DNA of 64,000 nt. It comes from Pelomonas caseinilytica. Lineage in GTDB: Bacteria > Pseudomonadota > Gammaproteobacteria > Burkholderiales > Burkholderiaceae_C. Both the position numbers and the translations under genes were made by a program. Below, piece by piece: positions 1-9,510 of this stretch. The stretch lies in contig NZ_JAJTWT010000006.1 of NCBI RefSeq assembly GCF_021353235.1, forward strand, positions 310,001 through 374,000, written 5' to 3'. The notes below the pieces were generated by a model. The model was given only the letters and a program-made list of their open reading frames with translations. It ran no database searches and had not been told where the DNA came from. How positions within the stretch are numbered: position 1 is the stretch's first letter; every line of letters begins with the position of its first letter.

Positions 1-1473
<1,473 letters not shown>

Positions 1474-1501
1474 CGGTTTGGTCGTGCGGCTCATGAACAC
1501 A

Positions 1502-1576
1502 GCCACAGAGGCACAGAGGCACAGAGAAATCGGTGAGTTCCAGGCAACTCTCTCTGTGTCTCTGTGCCTCTGTGGC
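1502..1576. repeat. Family A palindromic CACAGAG repeat, copy A1
   Basis: Two 26-base arms (1502-1527 and 1551-1576) form an inverted repeat with one mismatch around a 23-base loop. The arms are built from ACAGAGG-type units. It lies between the co-directional kinase and transporter genes. Any ORF read through it, giving peptides like LCVSVPLW, is spurious. Confidence 0.9.
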
Positions 1577-1602
1577 CTTGTTTTCTTCGGGCGAGGCGGC
1601 GC

Positions 1603-2586
1603 ATGACCTGGCCCATCGCTTTCAAGTTGCTGGCGATCCTGGTGGCCGTGACGATCGGCTACGTCGTCGGCCGCATGCGCTGGCTGGGCCATGCCCAGGC
1701 GGGCAGCGACGGCGACCCGGCGCGCGTGCTGGCCAATGCGGCCTTCTACATCTTCGTGCCGGCCCTGCTGTTCCGCACGACGGCGCGGCTGGACACCTCG
1801 ACCCTGCCCTGGGCCTTCCTGTTCGCCTTCTTCGTGCCCGTGCTGGCCGTGGTGGCCCTCATCTACGCCTTCGAGCGCTGGCGGCGCAAGCCGGGCGAGG
1901 CCGTCACGGCGCCCAGCGTCAAGGCCATCACCGCCGGCTTCGGCAACACGCTTCAGGTCGGCGTGCCGGTGGCCGCCGGGGTGTTCGGCGAACGGGGCCT
2001 GGCCCTGCACATCGCCGTCGTCAGCCTGCATGCCCTGACCCTCCTGAGCCTGCTGACCAGCCTCGTCGAGCTCGACCTGGCCCGGGATCGCCACTCCCGC
2101 ACCTTTGGCGCCACGCTCAGGCAGACCGTTCGCAACACCGTCATCCATCCCGTCGTGCTGCCCGTGCTGGCCGGCCTGGCCTGGCACCTGACGGGCTGGC
2201 CCCTGCCCGCCGTGCTCGACGAGGTGCTGCAGAGCCTGGGCACGGCCGTGGTGCCGCTGTGCCTGACGCTGATCGGCATGTCGCTGGCCTACTACGGCTG
2301 GCCGAAGTCCTGGCACGGGCTGTCGGGCCTGGTGTCGGCCAAGCTGCTGCTGATCCCGGCGGTGGTCTTCGGCATCGGCCACTGGGTGCTGGGTCTGAAG
2401 GGGCTGCCGCTGGCCGTCATCGTCATGACGGCGGCCCTGCCCACCGGCTCCAACGCGCTGATCTTCGCCCAGCGCTACCGCACCATGGAGGCCGAGGTGA
2501 CGGCCGCCACCGTGCTGTCCACCGTGCTCTACGTCGCCACGGCACCGCTGTGGCTGGCGCTGCTGGCCTGGGTTTCTCCGTGGTGA
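1603..2586 (+). CDS. AEC family (auxin efflux carrier-type) permease
   Basis: Predicted inner-membrane carrier of the AEC/Mem_trans family, 327 residues and about ten hydrophobic helices, typical for family members that export or take up small organic anions. The start is the ATG at 1603, giving MTWPIAFKLL; a GTG at 1564 in the same frame lies inside repeat A1 and is not credible. The C-terminal half contains the helix-breaking PTGSNALIFA stretch typical of AEC proteins. The substrate cannot be read from sequence. It sits 70 bases ahead of the M16 peptidase gene with no obvious functional link. Confidence 0.85.
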   Translation: MTWPIAFKLLAILVAVTIGYVVGRMRWLGHAQAGSDGDPARVLANAAFYIFVPALLFRTTARLDTSTLPWAFLFAFFVPVLAVVALIYAFERWRRKPGEAVTAPSVKAITAGFGNTLQVGVPVAAGVFGERGLALHIAVVSLHALTLLSLLTSLVELDLARDRHSRTFGATLRQTVRNTVIHPVVLPVLAGLAWHLTGWPLPAVLDEVLQSLGTAVVPLCLTLIGMSLAYYGWPKSWHGLSGLVSAKLLLIPAVVFGIGHWVLGLKGLPLAVIVMTAALPTGSNALIFAQRYRTMEAEVTAATVLSTVLYVATAPLWLALLAWVSPW

Positions 2587-2656
2587 CTCCCGGCACTTCT
2601 GGTCCCGGGCCGGCGCACCGCCCAATCTCCGCCTTGCCTTTCGAGGAACGACACGC

Positions 2657-5500
2657 ATGAATGCTCCCGCCCCCCACCGTCCCCTGCGCCGACTCACCGC
2701 CCTGCTGGCCGTGGCCGGCGCGCTGTCGGCCTGCCTGCCTGCCGGTGCCGCGCCCGCGCCGGGCGCCGTCAGCACCGAGGCCGGCCAGCTGTCCATCCGC
2801 CACGAGAAGTACACCCTGCCCAACGGCTTCGAGGTCATCCTCGTCGAGGACCACCGCCTGCCCCTGGTCGCCTTCAACCTGTGGGTGCATGCCGGGCCGC
2901 GCAACGAGGCCAAGGGCCAGACCGGCTTCGCCCATCTCTTCGAGCACCTGATGTTCGCCGGCAGCCGCCACGTGCCGCGCGGCAAGTTCGACCAGTACGT
3001 CGACGCCGCCGGCGGCACCGACAGCAACGGCTCCACCAATTTCGACCGCACCAACTACTTCTTCACGCTGCCGTCCAACCAGCTCGAGCTGGGCCTGTGG
3101 CTGAAGTCGGACATGCTGGGCTGGATGATCGACGAGGTGGACTCGGTGGCCCTGGCCAACCAGCAGGACGTGGTGCGCAACGAGCGCCGGCAGAGCTTCG
3201 AGAACCGGCCCTACGGCATCGTCGAAGAGGCGATGTACCAGGCCCTCTACCCCGAGGGCCACCCCTATCGGGCCGCCGTCATCGGCTCGCATGCCGACAT
3301 CCAGAGCATCAAGCTCGAGGACGTGAAGGCCTTCGCCCGCACCTACTACCGGCCCAACAACGCGACGCTGGTGCTGGCCGGCGATTTCGACCCGAAGCAG
3401 GCCAAGGCCCTGGTGCAGAAGTACTTCGGCAGCCTCAAGCCCGGCCCCAAGGTGCCGGCCGTGCACGTGGCCATGCCCGAGATCACCAAGGAGCGCCGCC
3501 TCGTCGTCACCGACCGCATCGAGCTCAGCCGCCTCAACCTCGCCTGGCACACGCCGCCGATGTTCGCCAAGGGCGACGCCGAACTCGACATCGCCGCCAA
3601 CGTGCTCGGCGGCGGCAAGGCCAGCCGGCTCTACGGCCTGCTGGTGCGTGACAAGCAGCTCGCCCAGAGCGTGCAGGTGGCCCAGGAGTCGATGTCGCTC
3701 AGCTCCCTGTTCGACATCGAGATCGTCGCCCGCCCGGGGGCCTCCCTCGACGAGATCGAGGCCCTGGTGGATGCCGAGATCCGCAAACTCGCCACGACGC
3801 CGCCCACCGAGGCCGAGATGGCCCAGGCGCGCGCCACCATCGAGACCCACCTGCTGCAGCGCGGGGAGAAGGTCACCTCCCTGGCGGACACCGTCAACCA
3901 CTACAACCAGATGGCCGGCGACCCCGGCTTCGCCGGCCAGGACCTGGCCCGCTACCGCAGCACCACGCCGGCCGCCGTCAGTGCGACCGTGGCGCAATGG
4001 CTGCAGAAGGAGCACCGCGTCGTCGTGCAGGCCAAGCCCGGCGAGCAGGTGTTGCCCCCCGAGGTGCCGACGCCGCCCATGCCCGAGAAGGCCGCCGCGG
4101 GCGAGCGCGAGTCGCTGAACGCACTGGAAGCCTGGCGCAACAAGCCGCCCGCCGCGGGCAAGGCCAAGCCGCTGACCCTGCCGGCGGCCCAGAGCTTCAC
4201 CCTGCCCAACGGCCTGACCGTCATCCACTCGCGCAAGGCCGGCCTGCCGCTGGTGAGTGCCAGCCTGGTGGTGCGCGCCGGCCAGGCCGTGAACCCGGCG
4301 GACAAGCCTGGCCTGGCGGGCTTCACCGCCGGCATGCTGCCCGAGGGCACCAAGACGCGCAGCGCCCAGCAGATCGCCGAGGCCGTCGCGGCCCTGGGCG
4401 CGACGCTGACCTCGCAGGCCGGGCCGGAGGAGGCCCGCATCGACTTCTCCGGCCTCAAGGCCAGCGCCCGCGAGGGCCTGGGCCTGCTCGCCGACCTCGT
4501 CCTCAACCCAGCCTTCGCCGACCCCGAGATCGCCCGCCAGAAGGCCCAGCGCCTGGCCGCCCTGGCCCAGGCGCGCGAGCAGGCGCCGCTGCTGGCCAAC
4601 GCCGTCGGCAACCGCGTGACCTACGGCGAAGGCCATCCGCTGGCCGAGAACGCCCTGGGCACCGAGGCCAGCATCAAGGCCGTGGACGCAGCCGCCCTGC
4701 GCGGCTTCTGGCAGGCCCGCTACCGGCCCGAGAGCTCGGCCCTCGTCGTGGCCGGCGACCTGACGGAGGCCGAACTGCGCAGCCTGGTGGAGCCGCTGTT
4801 CGGCGGCTGGAAGGGAGCCGGCGAGGCGCCCGCCGCCCGGCCGCTGCCGCCGGCCAAGCCCATCGCCGCGCGCACCGTCGTCGTCGACAAGCCGGGAGCG
4901 CCGCAGACGGCCCTGGCCGTGGTCGCCCCCGGCCCGCTCGCCGCGACACCCGACGCGGCGGCCATCAAGGTCATGAACGCGGCCCTCGGCGGCCTGTTCA
5001 CCTCGCGCATCAACAACCAGCTGCGCGAGGTCAAGGGCTACACCTACGGCATCTACTCCGGCTACACCATGGGCCGCGAGCGCGGGCAGTTCGGCATCCG
5101 GGGCAGCGTGCGCACCGACGTGACCGGCGCCGCCCTGGTCGACATGTGGAAGGAGATCGAAGGCATGCGCGCCAAGCCGATGGACGCGGCCGAACTCAAC
5201 CGCGTGCGCAACGCCCAGCTGCTGTCCCTGCCCGGCCTGTTCGACACCAACTTCGCCGTGGTGGCCGGCTATGCCGGCAACTGGTCGTCGGGCCTGCCGC
5301 TGTCCACCATCACCGAGCTGCCGAAGAAGTACGGCGCCGTCACCTCGGCCACGGCGCTCAAGGCGGCGCAGCAGTACCTGGACCCGGCCCAGCTCATCGT
5401 CGTGGCGGTGGGCGACAAGGGCAAGGTCCTGCCCCAGCTGGAAGCCATCGGCCGCAAGGCCGAGGTGCGCGACACCGAGGGCCGGCCGGCCCAGCCCTGA
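2657..5500 (+). CDS. M16 family zinc metallopeptidase, two-domain, lipoprotein-type signal
   Basis: Pitrilysin/insulinase-like peptidase of 947 residues. The N-terminus is a signal sequence ending in a lipobox-like ALSAC, so the protein is probably exported and lipid-anchored. The inverted zinc motif HLFEH (His93, Glu96, His97) lies in the first M16 domain; a second M16 domain starting near residue 510 lacks HxxEH, as is usual for the non-catalytic half. A Shine-Dalgarno-like GAGG precedes the ATG. Likely role: degradation of peptides in the envelope. Very long open frames on the opposite strand (2423-4636) are high-GC shadows. Confidence 0.93.
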   Translation: MNAPAPHRPLRRLTALLAVAGALSACLPAGAAPAPGAVSTEAGQLSIRHEKYTLPNGFEVILVEDHRLPLVAFNLWVHAGPRNEAKGQTGFAHLFEHLMFAGSRHVPRGKFDQYVDAAGGTDSNGSTNFDRTNYFFTLPSNQLELGLWLKSDMLGWMIDEVDSVALANQQDVVRNERRQSFENRPYGIVEEAMYQALYPEGHPYRAAVIGSHADIQSIKLEDVKAFARTYYRPNNATLVLAGDFDPKQAKALVQKYFGSLKPGPKVPAVHVAMPEITKERRLVVTDRIELSRLNLAWHTPPMFAKGDAELDIAANVLGGGKASRLYGLLVRDKQLAQSVQVAQESMSLSSLFDIEIVARPGASLDEIEALVDAEIRKLATTPPTEAEMAQARATIETHLLQRGEKVTSLADTVNHYNQMAGDPGFAGQDLARYRSTTPAAVSATVAQWLQKEHRVVVQAKPGEQVLPPEVPTPPMPEKAAAGERESLNALEAWRNKPPAAGKAKPLTLPAAQSFTLPNGLTVIHSRKAGLPLVSASLVVRAGQAVNPADKPGLAGFTAGMLPEGTKTRSAQQIAEAVAALGATLTSQAGPEEARIDFSGLKASAREGLGLLADLVLNPAFADPEIARQKAQRLAALAQAREQAPLLANAVGNRVTYGEGHPLAENALGTEASIKAVDAAALRGFWQARYRPESSALVVAGDLTEAELRSLVEPLFGGWKGAGEAPAARPLPPAKPIAARTVVVDKPGAPQTALAVVAPGPLAATPDAAAIKVMNAALGGLFTSRINNQLREVKGYTYGIYSGYTMGRERGQFGIRGSVRTDVTGAALVDMWKEIEGMRAKPMDAAELNRVRNAQLLSLPGLFDTNFAVVAGYAGNWSSGLPLSTITELPKKYGAVTSATALKAAQQYLDPAQLIVVAVGDKGKVLPQLEAIGRKAEVRDTEGRPAQP

Positions 5501-5507
5501 GCGACCG

Positions 5508-6272
5508 TCAGCCCAGCGACTCGTACAGCGCCACCAGCTCCTGCGTGAGCTTGTGGCGCGGGTCGAGGTGGATCATGGGCCGGCTCAGCTCGTGCGACTC
5601 CTTGACCTTGACGCTGCTGGACAGGAAAGGCTCAAGCACCGGCAGGCCCTCGTCCTGCAGCTCCTGCACCACGCGCTGGGGCAGCGAGGCGCGGGCCTGG
5701 AACTGGTTGACGACGATGCCCTCGACGTGCAGCTCGGGCGCGTGGTCGGCGCGGATCTCCTCCACGGCCTCCAGCAGGCCGTAGAGGGCGCGGCGCGAGA
5801 AGTCGTCGCAGTCGAAGGGAATGAGGCAGCCCTGGGACGCGATCAGGGCCGAGCGCGTGTAGAAGTTCAGCGCCGGTGGCGTGTCGATCCAGATCTCATC
5901 GTAGTGGTCGTCCAGCAGCTGCAGGGCGTTGCGCAGCTTGTAGATCTTGTAGCGGCTCTCCAGCTTGCCGTGCAGTTCGTCCAGCTCCGGGCTGGCGGCC
6001 ATCAGGTGCAGGTGCTCCCAGGGCGTCTCGCTGATGAAGGCGCTGGTGTCGGTCTCGCGCACGCTGAACTTCAGCGTCTGGGCGAAGAAGTCCGCCGAGC
6101 CGGAGCGCTCCTCGTCTGCCGCGTCACCGAGCAGGTAGCGCGTCGTGTTGCCCTGGCAGTCCAGGTCGATGACGAGCACGCGCCGGCCCGAGGCCGCGGC
6201 GATGGCCGCGAGGTTGCTCGTGATCGTGGACTTGCCCACGCCGCCCTTCTGGTTGAACACCACGCGCCGCAT
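5508..6272 (-). CDS. ParA/MinD-type ATPase
   Basis: P-loop ATPase of 254 residues with the deviant Walker A motif KGGVGKST at residues 9-16 and DLDCQGN, characteristic of the ParA/Soj/MinD superfamily that positions DNA or protein complexes. A strong Shine-Dalgarno (GGAGGTGAG) precedes the ATG. No parB, parS-like site or plasmid gene is nearby, so this is an orphan ParA whose cargo is unknown. It is the last gene of a minus-strand run after the radical SAM and cyclophilin genes, 49 bases from the latter. Confidence 0.9.
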   Translation of the reverse strand: MRRVVFNQKGGVGKSTITSNLAAIAAASGRRVLVIDLDCQGNTTRYLLGDAADEERSGSADFFAQTLKFSVRETDTSAFISETPWEHLHLMAASPELDELHGKLESRYKIYKLRNALQLLDDHYDEIWIDTPPALNFYTRSALIASQGCLIPFDCDDFSRRALYGLLEAVEEIRADHAPELHVEGIVVNQFQARASLPQRVVQELQDEGLPVLEPFLSSSVKVKESHELSRPMIHLDPRHKLTQELVALYESLG

Positions 6273-6321
6273 CGCTCACCTCCGCAGGAATGCGGCGATT
6301 GTGCACTGCAACAAAGAACCG

Positions 6322-6903
6322 TCAAACCCGGCGCACGGGCCCGATGGCGATGGGCGTCTTCAGCCACTGCTCGGGGCCGGCCCGGCCGTGCAGGGCGCGC
6401 ACGACCTCCATGCCCTGCACCACCTGGCCGAAGGCGGCGAAGCCCTGGCCGTCGGGGTTGCGCCGGCCGCCGTAGTCCAGCTCGGGCTGGTCGCCGATGC
6501 AGATGAAGAACTCGGCCGTGGCCGTGCCCGGCGCGCCGCGCGCCATGGAGAGGGTGCCGTCGCGGTGGCGCAGGCCGGTCTCGCGCGTCGTCTCGTGGGC
6601 GATGGCGGGCAGCCGCGGCGGCGCCTCGTCGGGCAGGTTCAGGCCCCACTGCACGACCTCGATCTTGTAGGCGCTCTGCGGCTGGTTGGCCAGGGAGACG
6701 AGGCGGTAGACCCAGGCCTTGTCCAGCAGGTGGCGGTCCACGTAGGCCAGGTAGTTGGCCACCGTGACGGGCGCGACCGCCGGGTCCACCTCGACGACGA
6801 AGGGGCCGAGCGGCGTCTCCACGCGGGTCCTCACCGTCGAGGCGGCGGCGAAGGCGGGCAGTGCGGGCAGAGCGGCGGCGGCGAGCAGCTGGCGTCGTTG
6901 CAT
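6322..6903 (-). CDS. Cyclophilin-type peptidyl-prolyl isomerase, exported
   Basis: 193 residues: an N-terminal signal peptide (MQRRQLLAAAALPALPAFAA) followed by a cyclophilin fold, with a Val-Tyr-Arg segment where FHR is usual, then RDGTLSMARGAPGTATAEFF and FICIGD. It should catalyse cis-trans isomerisation of prolyl bonds in the periplasm. The Shine-Dalgarno GGAGAG sits before the ATG. Only 10 bases separate it from the upstream radical SAM gene, implying co-transcription. The replacement of the His in FHR may lower activity. Confidence 0.9.
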   Translation of the reverse strand: MQRRQLLAAAALPALPAFAAASTVRTRVETPLGPFVVEVDPAVAPVTVANYLAYVDRHLLDKAWVYRLVSLANQPQSAYKIEVVQWGLNLPDEAPPRLPAIAHETTRETGLRHRDGTLSMARGAPGTATAEFFICIGDQPELDYGGRRNPDGQGFAAFGQVVQGMEVVRALHGRAGPEQWLKTPIAIGPVRRV

Positions 6904-6913
6904 GGAGTCTCTC

Positions 6914-8818
6914 CTAGGCGCGTTCCAGCGCGCGTTCGATGAAGCGGCGTGGCACCGTGGTCTTGGGCACCCGCACCGGGAACCAGGCGCGGATGTCGCC
7001 GTCCAGGCCGATGCCGTGCATGAAGTTGTACAGGCCCTTCTTCAGGCCCTGGCCGAGGCGGTCGTGGTCGGTGCCGGTGGGGTCGACGAAGGCCACGTCG
7101 TTCCTGGCGAAGCGGCCCTCGGGCAGGGGCTGTAGCGTGACGCCGTAGTCGGCCGGGTTCAGGCCGACGGGCGAATGCACCGTGCAGGCGAAGCGGTGGA
7201 AGAAGCCGCTGTGGATGCAGCCGTTCTCGAACAACTGGCGCACGTACTCCAGCGCGTCCACGGTGTCCTGCGCCGTCTGCGTCGGGAAGCCGTACATCAG
7301 GTAGGCGTGAACCAGCACGCCGGCGTCCGCAAAGGCCTTGGTCACGCGGGCGACCTGTTCGACGCTGACGCCCTTCTTCATCAGCTTGAGCAGCCGGTCC
7401 GAGGCCACCTCCAGCCCGCCCGACACGGCGATGCAGCCACTGTCCGCCAGCAGCCGGCAGAGCTCCGGCGTGAAGGTCTTCTCGAAGCGGATGTTGCCCC
7501 ACCAGGAGATGGCCACGCCGCGGCGGATCAGCTCATCGGCCAGGGCCTTGAGCACCTTGGGCGGCGCCGCCTCGTCGACGAAGTGGAAGCCCGTCTGGCC
7601 CGTCTCCTTCACGATGGCCTCGATGCGGTCCACCAGCACCGTGGCCGAGGCGGCCTCGTAGCGCGAGATGTAGTCCAGGCTCACGTCGCAGAAGCTGCAC
7701 TTCTTCCAGTAGCAGCCGTGGGCGACGGTCAGCTTGTTCCAGCGGCCGTCGCTCCAGAGCCGGTTCATGGGGTTGAGCATGTCCAGCAGCGACAGGTAGC
7801 GGTCCAGCGGCAGCCCGTCCCAGGTCGGCGTGCCGACTTCCTCGAAGGGGATGTCGGGCTCGACGAAGTTGGTGTACCTGACGGCCTCGCCCTCCCGCCA
7901 GAAGGTGCGTACCAGCCGCGCCCTGGAGCGCCTGCCGGCGAGATGCTCCAGCAGGGCCAACAGCGGCCGCTCGCCCGAGTCCAGCGTCACGTAGTCGACG
8001 AAGTCGAAGAGGCGCGGCTCTGCGAGATCACGCAGTTCGGTGTTGACGTAGCCGCCGCCCAGCACCGTGACGACCTCGGGCCTGGCGGCCTTGACGGCCT
8101 GGGCGATGCGCAGGGCGGCGTAGACCGAGCCCGGGAAGGGCACGGACAGCAGCACGACGCCGGGATCGTGCTCGTCCAGCGCCTGCAGGGCCAGGCGCTG
8201 CAGCGTGCGGTCGATGAGGTGGGGCGGCTCGGCGAGGGCCTGGGCGAGCGGGTCGAAGTGGGGCTGGGCGGCGGCCAGCTTCTCGGCATAACGGACGAAC
8301 TCGAAGCGTTCGTCCACCGCGTCGCGCAGCACGTCGGCGAGGTCGTTGAGGAAGAGGGTGGCCAGGTGGCGGGCACGGTCCTGCAGGCCCAGGGCGCCGA
8401 AGGCCCAGGCCAGCGGGTCCTCGCCCTCTTCGCCGACGTAATGGTCCAGCGAGGCGAAGCGCGCCCCCTCGGGCAGGAAGGTGCGGGTGTTGATGCGGTG
8501 GGCCAGCGTGGGGTCGCGGCCCTGCAGGAAGGCGATGGTGCGCGGCGCGACGGCCGCAATGGTGTCGAAGCTGGCGGCGAACCAGGCGGTCTGCGGCGGG
8601 CGCTCGGCCTCCGGCAGGGCCTGCACGGCCTCGTGCAATTGCGCGAGGCCTGCCGGCGCGAACAGCTCCAGCACCAGGGCCAGCGCCAGGTCGGCCTGGC
8701 GCGCGTCGATGCCGCGGGAGCGCAGGAAACCGGTCAGGTAGGCGGTGGACGGGTAGGGCGTGTTCAGCTGCGTCATCGGGGGGATGACGGAGAGGACGCG
8801 GGGATGGGCTGGATGCAT
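6914..8818 (-). CDS. B12-binding domain radical SAM protein
   Basis: 634 residues. The N-terminal half resembles a cobalamin-binding fold (VVLLSVPFPGSVYAALRIAQ and a VLGGGYVN loop). The C-terminal half is a radical SAM domain with cysteines at 369, 374 and 377 (CYWKKCSFC), an unusual CX4CX2C spacing instead of CX3CX2C, followed by GGLEVASDRLL. The family includes methyltransferases and cyclases of lipid, hopanoid or natural-product pathways; the substrate here is unknown. The start is taken at MHPAHPRV; Met15 is an alternative. It is the first gene of a three-gene minus-strand run. Confidence 0.85.
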   Translation of the reverse strand: MHPAHPRVLSVIPPMTQLNTPYPSTAYLTGFLRSRGIDARQADLALALVLELFAPAGLAQLHEAVQALPEAERPPQTAWFAASFDTIAAVAPRTIAFLQGRDPTLAHRINTRTFLPEGARFASLDHYVGEEGEDPLAWAFGALGLQDRARHLATLFLNDLADVLRDAVDERFEFVRYAEKLAAAQPHFDPLAQALAEPPHLIDRTLQRLALQALDEHDPGVVLLSVPFPGSVYAALRIAQAVKAARPEVVTVLGGGYVNTELRDLAEPRLFDFVDYVTLDSGERPLLALLEHLAGRRSRARLVRTFWREGEAVRYTNFVEPDIPFEEVGTPTWDGLPLDRYLSLLDMLNPMNRLWSDGRWNKLTVAHGCYWKKCSFCDVSLDYISRYEAASATVLVDRIEAIVKETGQTGFHFVDEAAPPKVLKALADELIRRGVAISWWGNIRFEKTFTPELCRLLADSGCIAVSGGLEVASDRLLKLMKKGVSVEQVARVTKAFADAGVLVHAYLMYGFPTQTAQDTVDALEYVRQLFENGCIHSGFFHRFACTVHSPVGLNPADYGVTLQPLPEGRFARNDVAFVDPTGTDHDRLGQGLKKGLYNFMHGIGLDGDIRAWFPVRVPKTTVPRRFIERALERA

Positions 8819-8839
8819 GGCCAGGTGCCGGTGGCGAAA

Positions 8840-9208
8840 CTACCGCTTTCGACGGGAGGGCGGGTTGGCGGACGACTTGCGCGCCGCTGCGGTGACCCGT
8901 TCCACCGACGAGGCGTAGGCGATGCCACCTTCTCTTTTGTCCACGGCGATGACGGTCACGATCAACTGGTCGTCTTCCACGGCGTAGATCAGCCGCACGC
9001 CTTGCTGCCTCAGCTTGATCTTGTAGCAGCCTGTCAGCGGACCGTGCAGTTCGCCGCCGGGCACGTGCGGCTCGTCCAGGCGCTTCGCAAGCAACTTTTT
9101 CAGCGGCGCCTTGACCGATCCGTCGAGCCGGTGCCACTCCTGCAGGGCTTCGGGCATGAAGCGAAGCCGGTATTTGTGCTTGGCCGGGCCGCCCTCAGAG
9201 TTCGTCAA
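8840..9208 (-). CDS. RelE/ParE-family toxin
   Basis: Type II toxin of 122 residues. The segment YKIKLRQQGVRLIY followed by DKREGGIAY keeps the basic and tyrosine residues used by RelE-type ribosome-dependent mRNA interferases. I place the start at a TTG at 9208, because a GAGG Shine-Dalgarno lies six bases upstream inside the antitoxin gene; the two genes then overlap by 14 bases, a typical translationally coupled arrangement. The C-terminal tail (KSSANPPSRRKR) is basic. Cutting of mRNA at the ribosome is inferred from the family, not shown. Confidence 0.87.
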   Translation of the reverse strand: MTNSEGGPAKHKYRLRFMPEALQEWHRLDGSVKAPLKKLLAKRLDEPHVPGGELHGPLTGCYKIKLRQQGVRLIYAVEDDQLIVTVIAVDKREGGIAYASSVERVTAAARKSSANPPSRRKR

Positions 9209-9446
9209 GGTCGACCTCGACCGCCTTCGCCTTGTTCGCGAGGCGGCTCACGGCTTTGCGATAGAGATCCTGGTCGGCGAGCTCTTCCATCATGGCTTCG
9301 AACACCCGCGGCTCGACCATGTAGAACGCAGCCCGGTTGTGGTTGAGCACCGCGACGGGGCGGCTCTTGGCTTCGCGCAGAACGGCTGCCGGGTTCTTCT
9401 TGAACTCGGACATGCTCACGGTGATGTCGGCAAGGATGGCTTCCAT
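9195..9446 (-). CDS. Phd/YefM-family antitoxin
   Basis: 83-residue antitoxin with an N-terminal Phd/YefM DNA-binding fold (SMSEFKKNPAAVL, PVAVLNHNRAAFYMV) and an acidic C-terminus (VEVDLDEL) suited to wrapping the toxin. The ATG at 9446 is chosen because GGAG lies six bases upstream; an in-frame TTG at 9458 is less likely. It precedes and overlaps the toxin gene. A perfect inverted repeat overlapping a -10-like TATATT sits immediately upstream, fitting autorepression by the toxin-antitoxin complex. Confidence 0.88.
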   Translation of the reverse strand: MEAILADITVSMSEFKKNPAAVLREAKSRPVAVLNHNRAAFYMVEPRVFEAMMEELADQDLYRKAVSRLANKAKAVEVDLDEL

Positions 9447-9458
9447 GATCGGCTCCAA

Positions 9459-9481
9459 ATTCGGGGCCGAATATAGCTCTT
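9459..9481 (-). promoter_or_regulatory. Probable operator/promoter of the toxin-antitoxin operon
   Basis: ATTCGG-GG-CCGAAT (9459-9472) is a perfect 6-bp inverted repeat 13 bases upstream of the antitoxin ATG. On the minus strand a TATATT (-10-like) overlaps its distal arm. Phd-type antitoxins usually bind such palindromes to repress their own operon. No good -35 hexamer was seen. Confidence 0.55.
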
Positions 9482-9510
9482 CCCCGGCCGCGTCGCCGGG
9501 CGTCGGGGAA

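Noticed and set aside
1510-1603. Short translated stretches such as HRDTETQR or LCVSVPLW at the repeats, including in-frame starts for the AEC and korA genes
   Set aside because: They are translations of family A repeats. Better starts with normal N-termini exist just downstream.
2423-4636. A 737-codon open frame on the minus strand across the M16 peptidase gene
   Set aside because: It is antisense to a gene with clear M16 motifs, lacks any recognisable domain and is His/Gly/Ala-rich as expected of the complementary strand of a high-GC gene.
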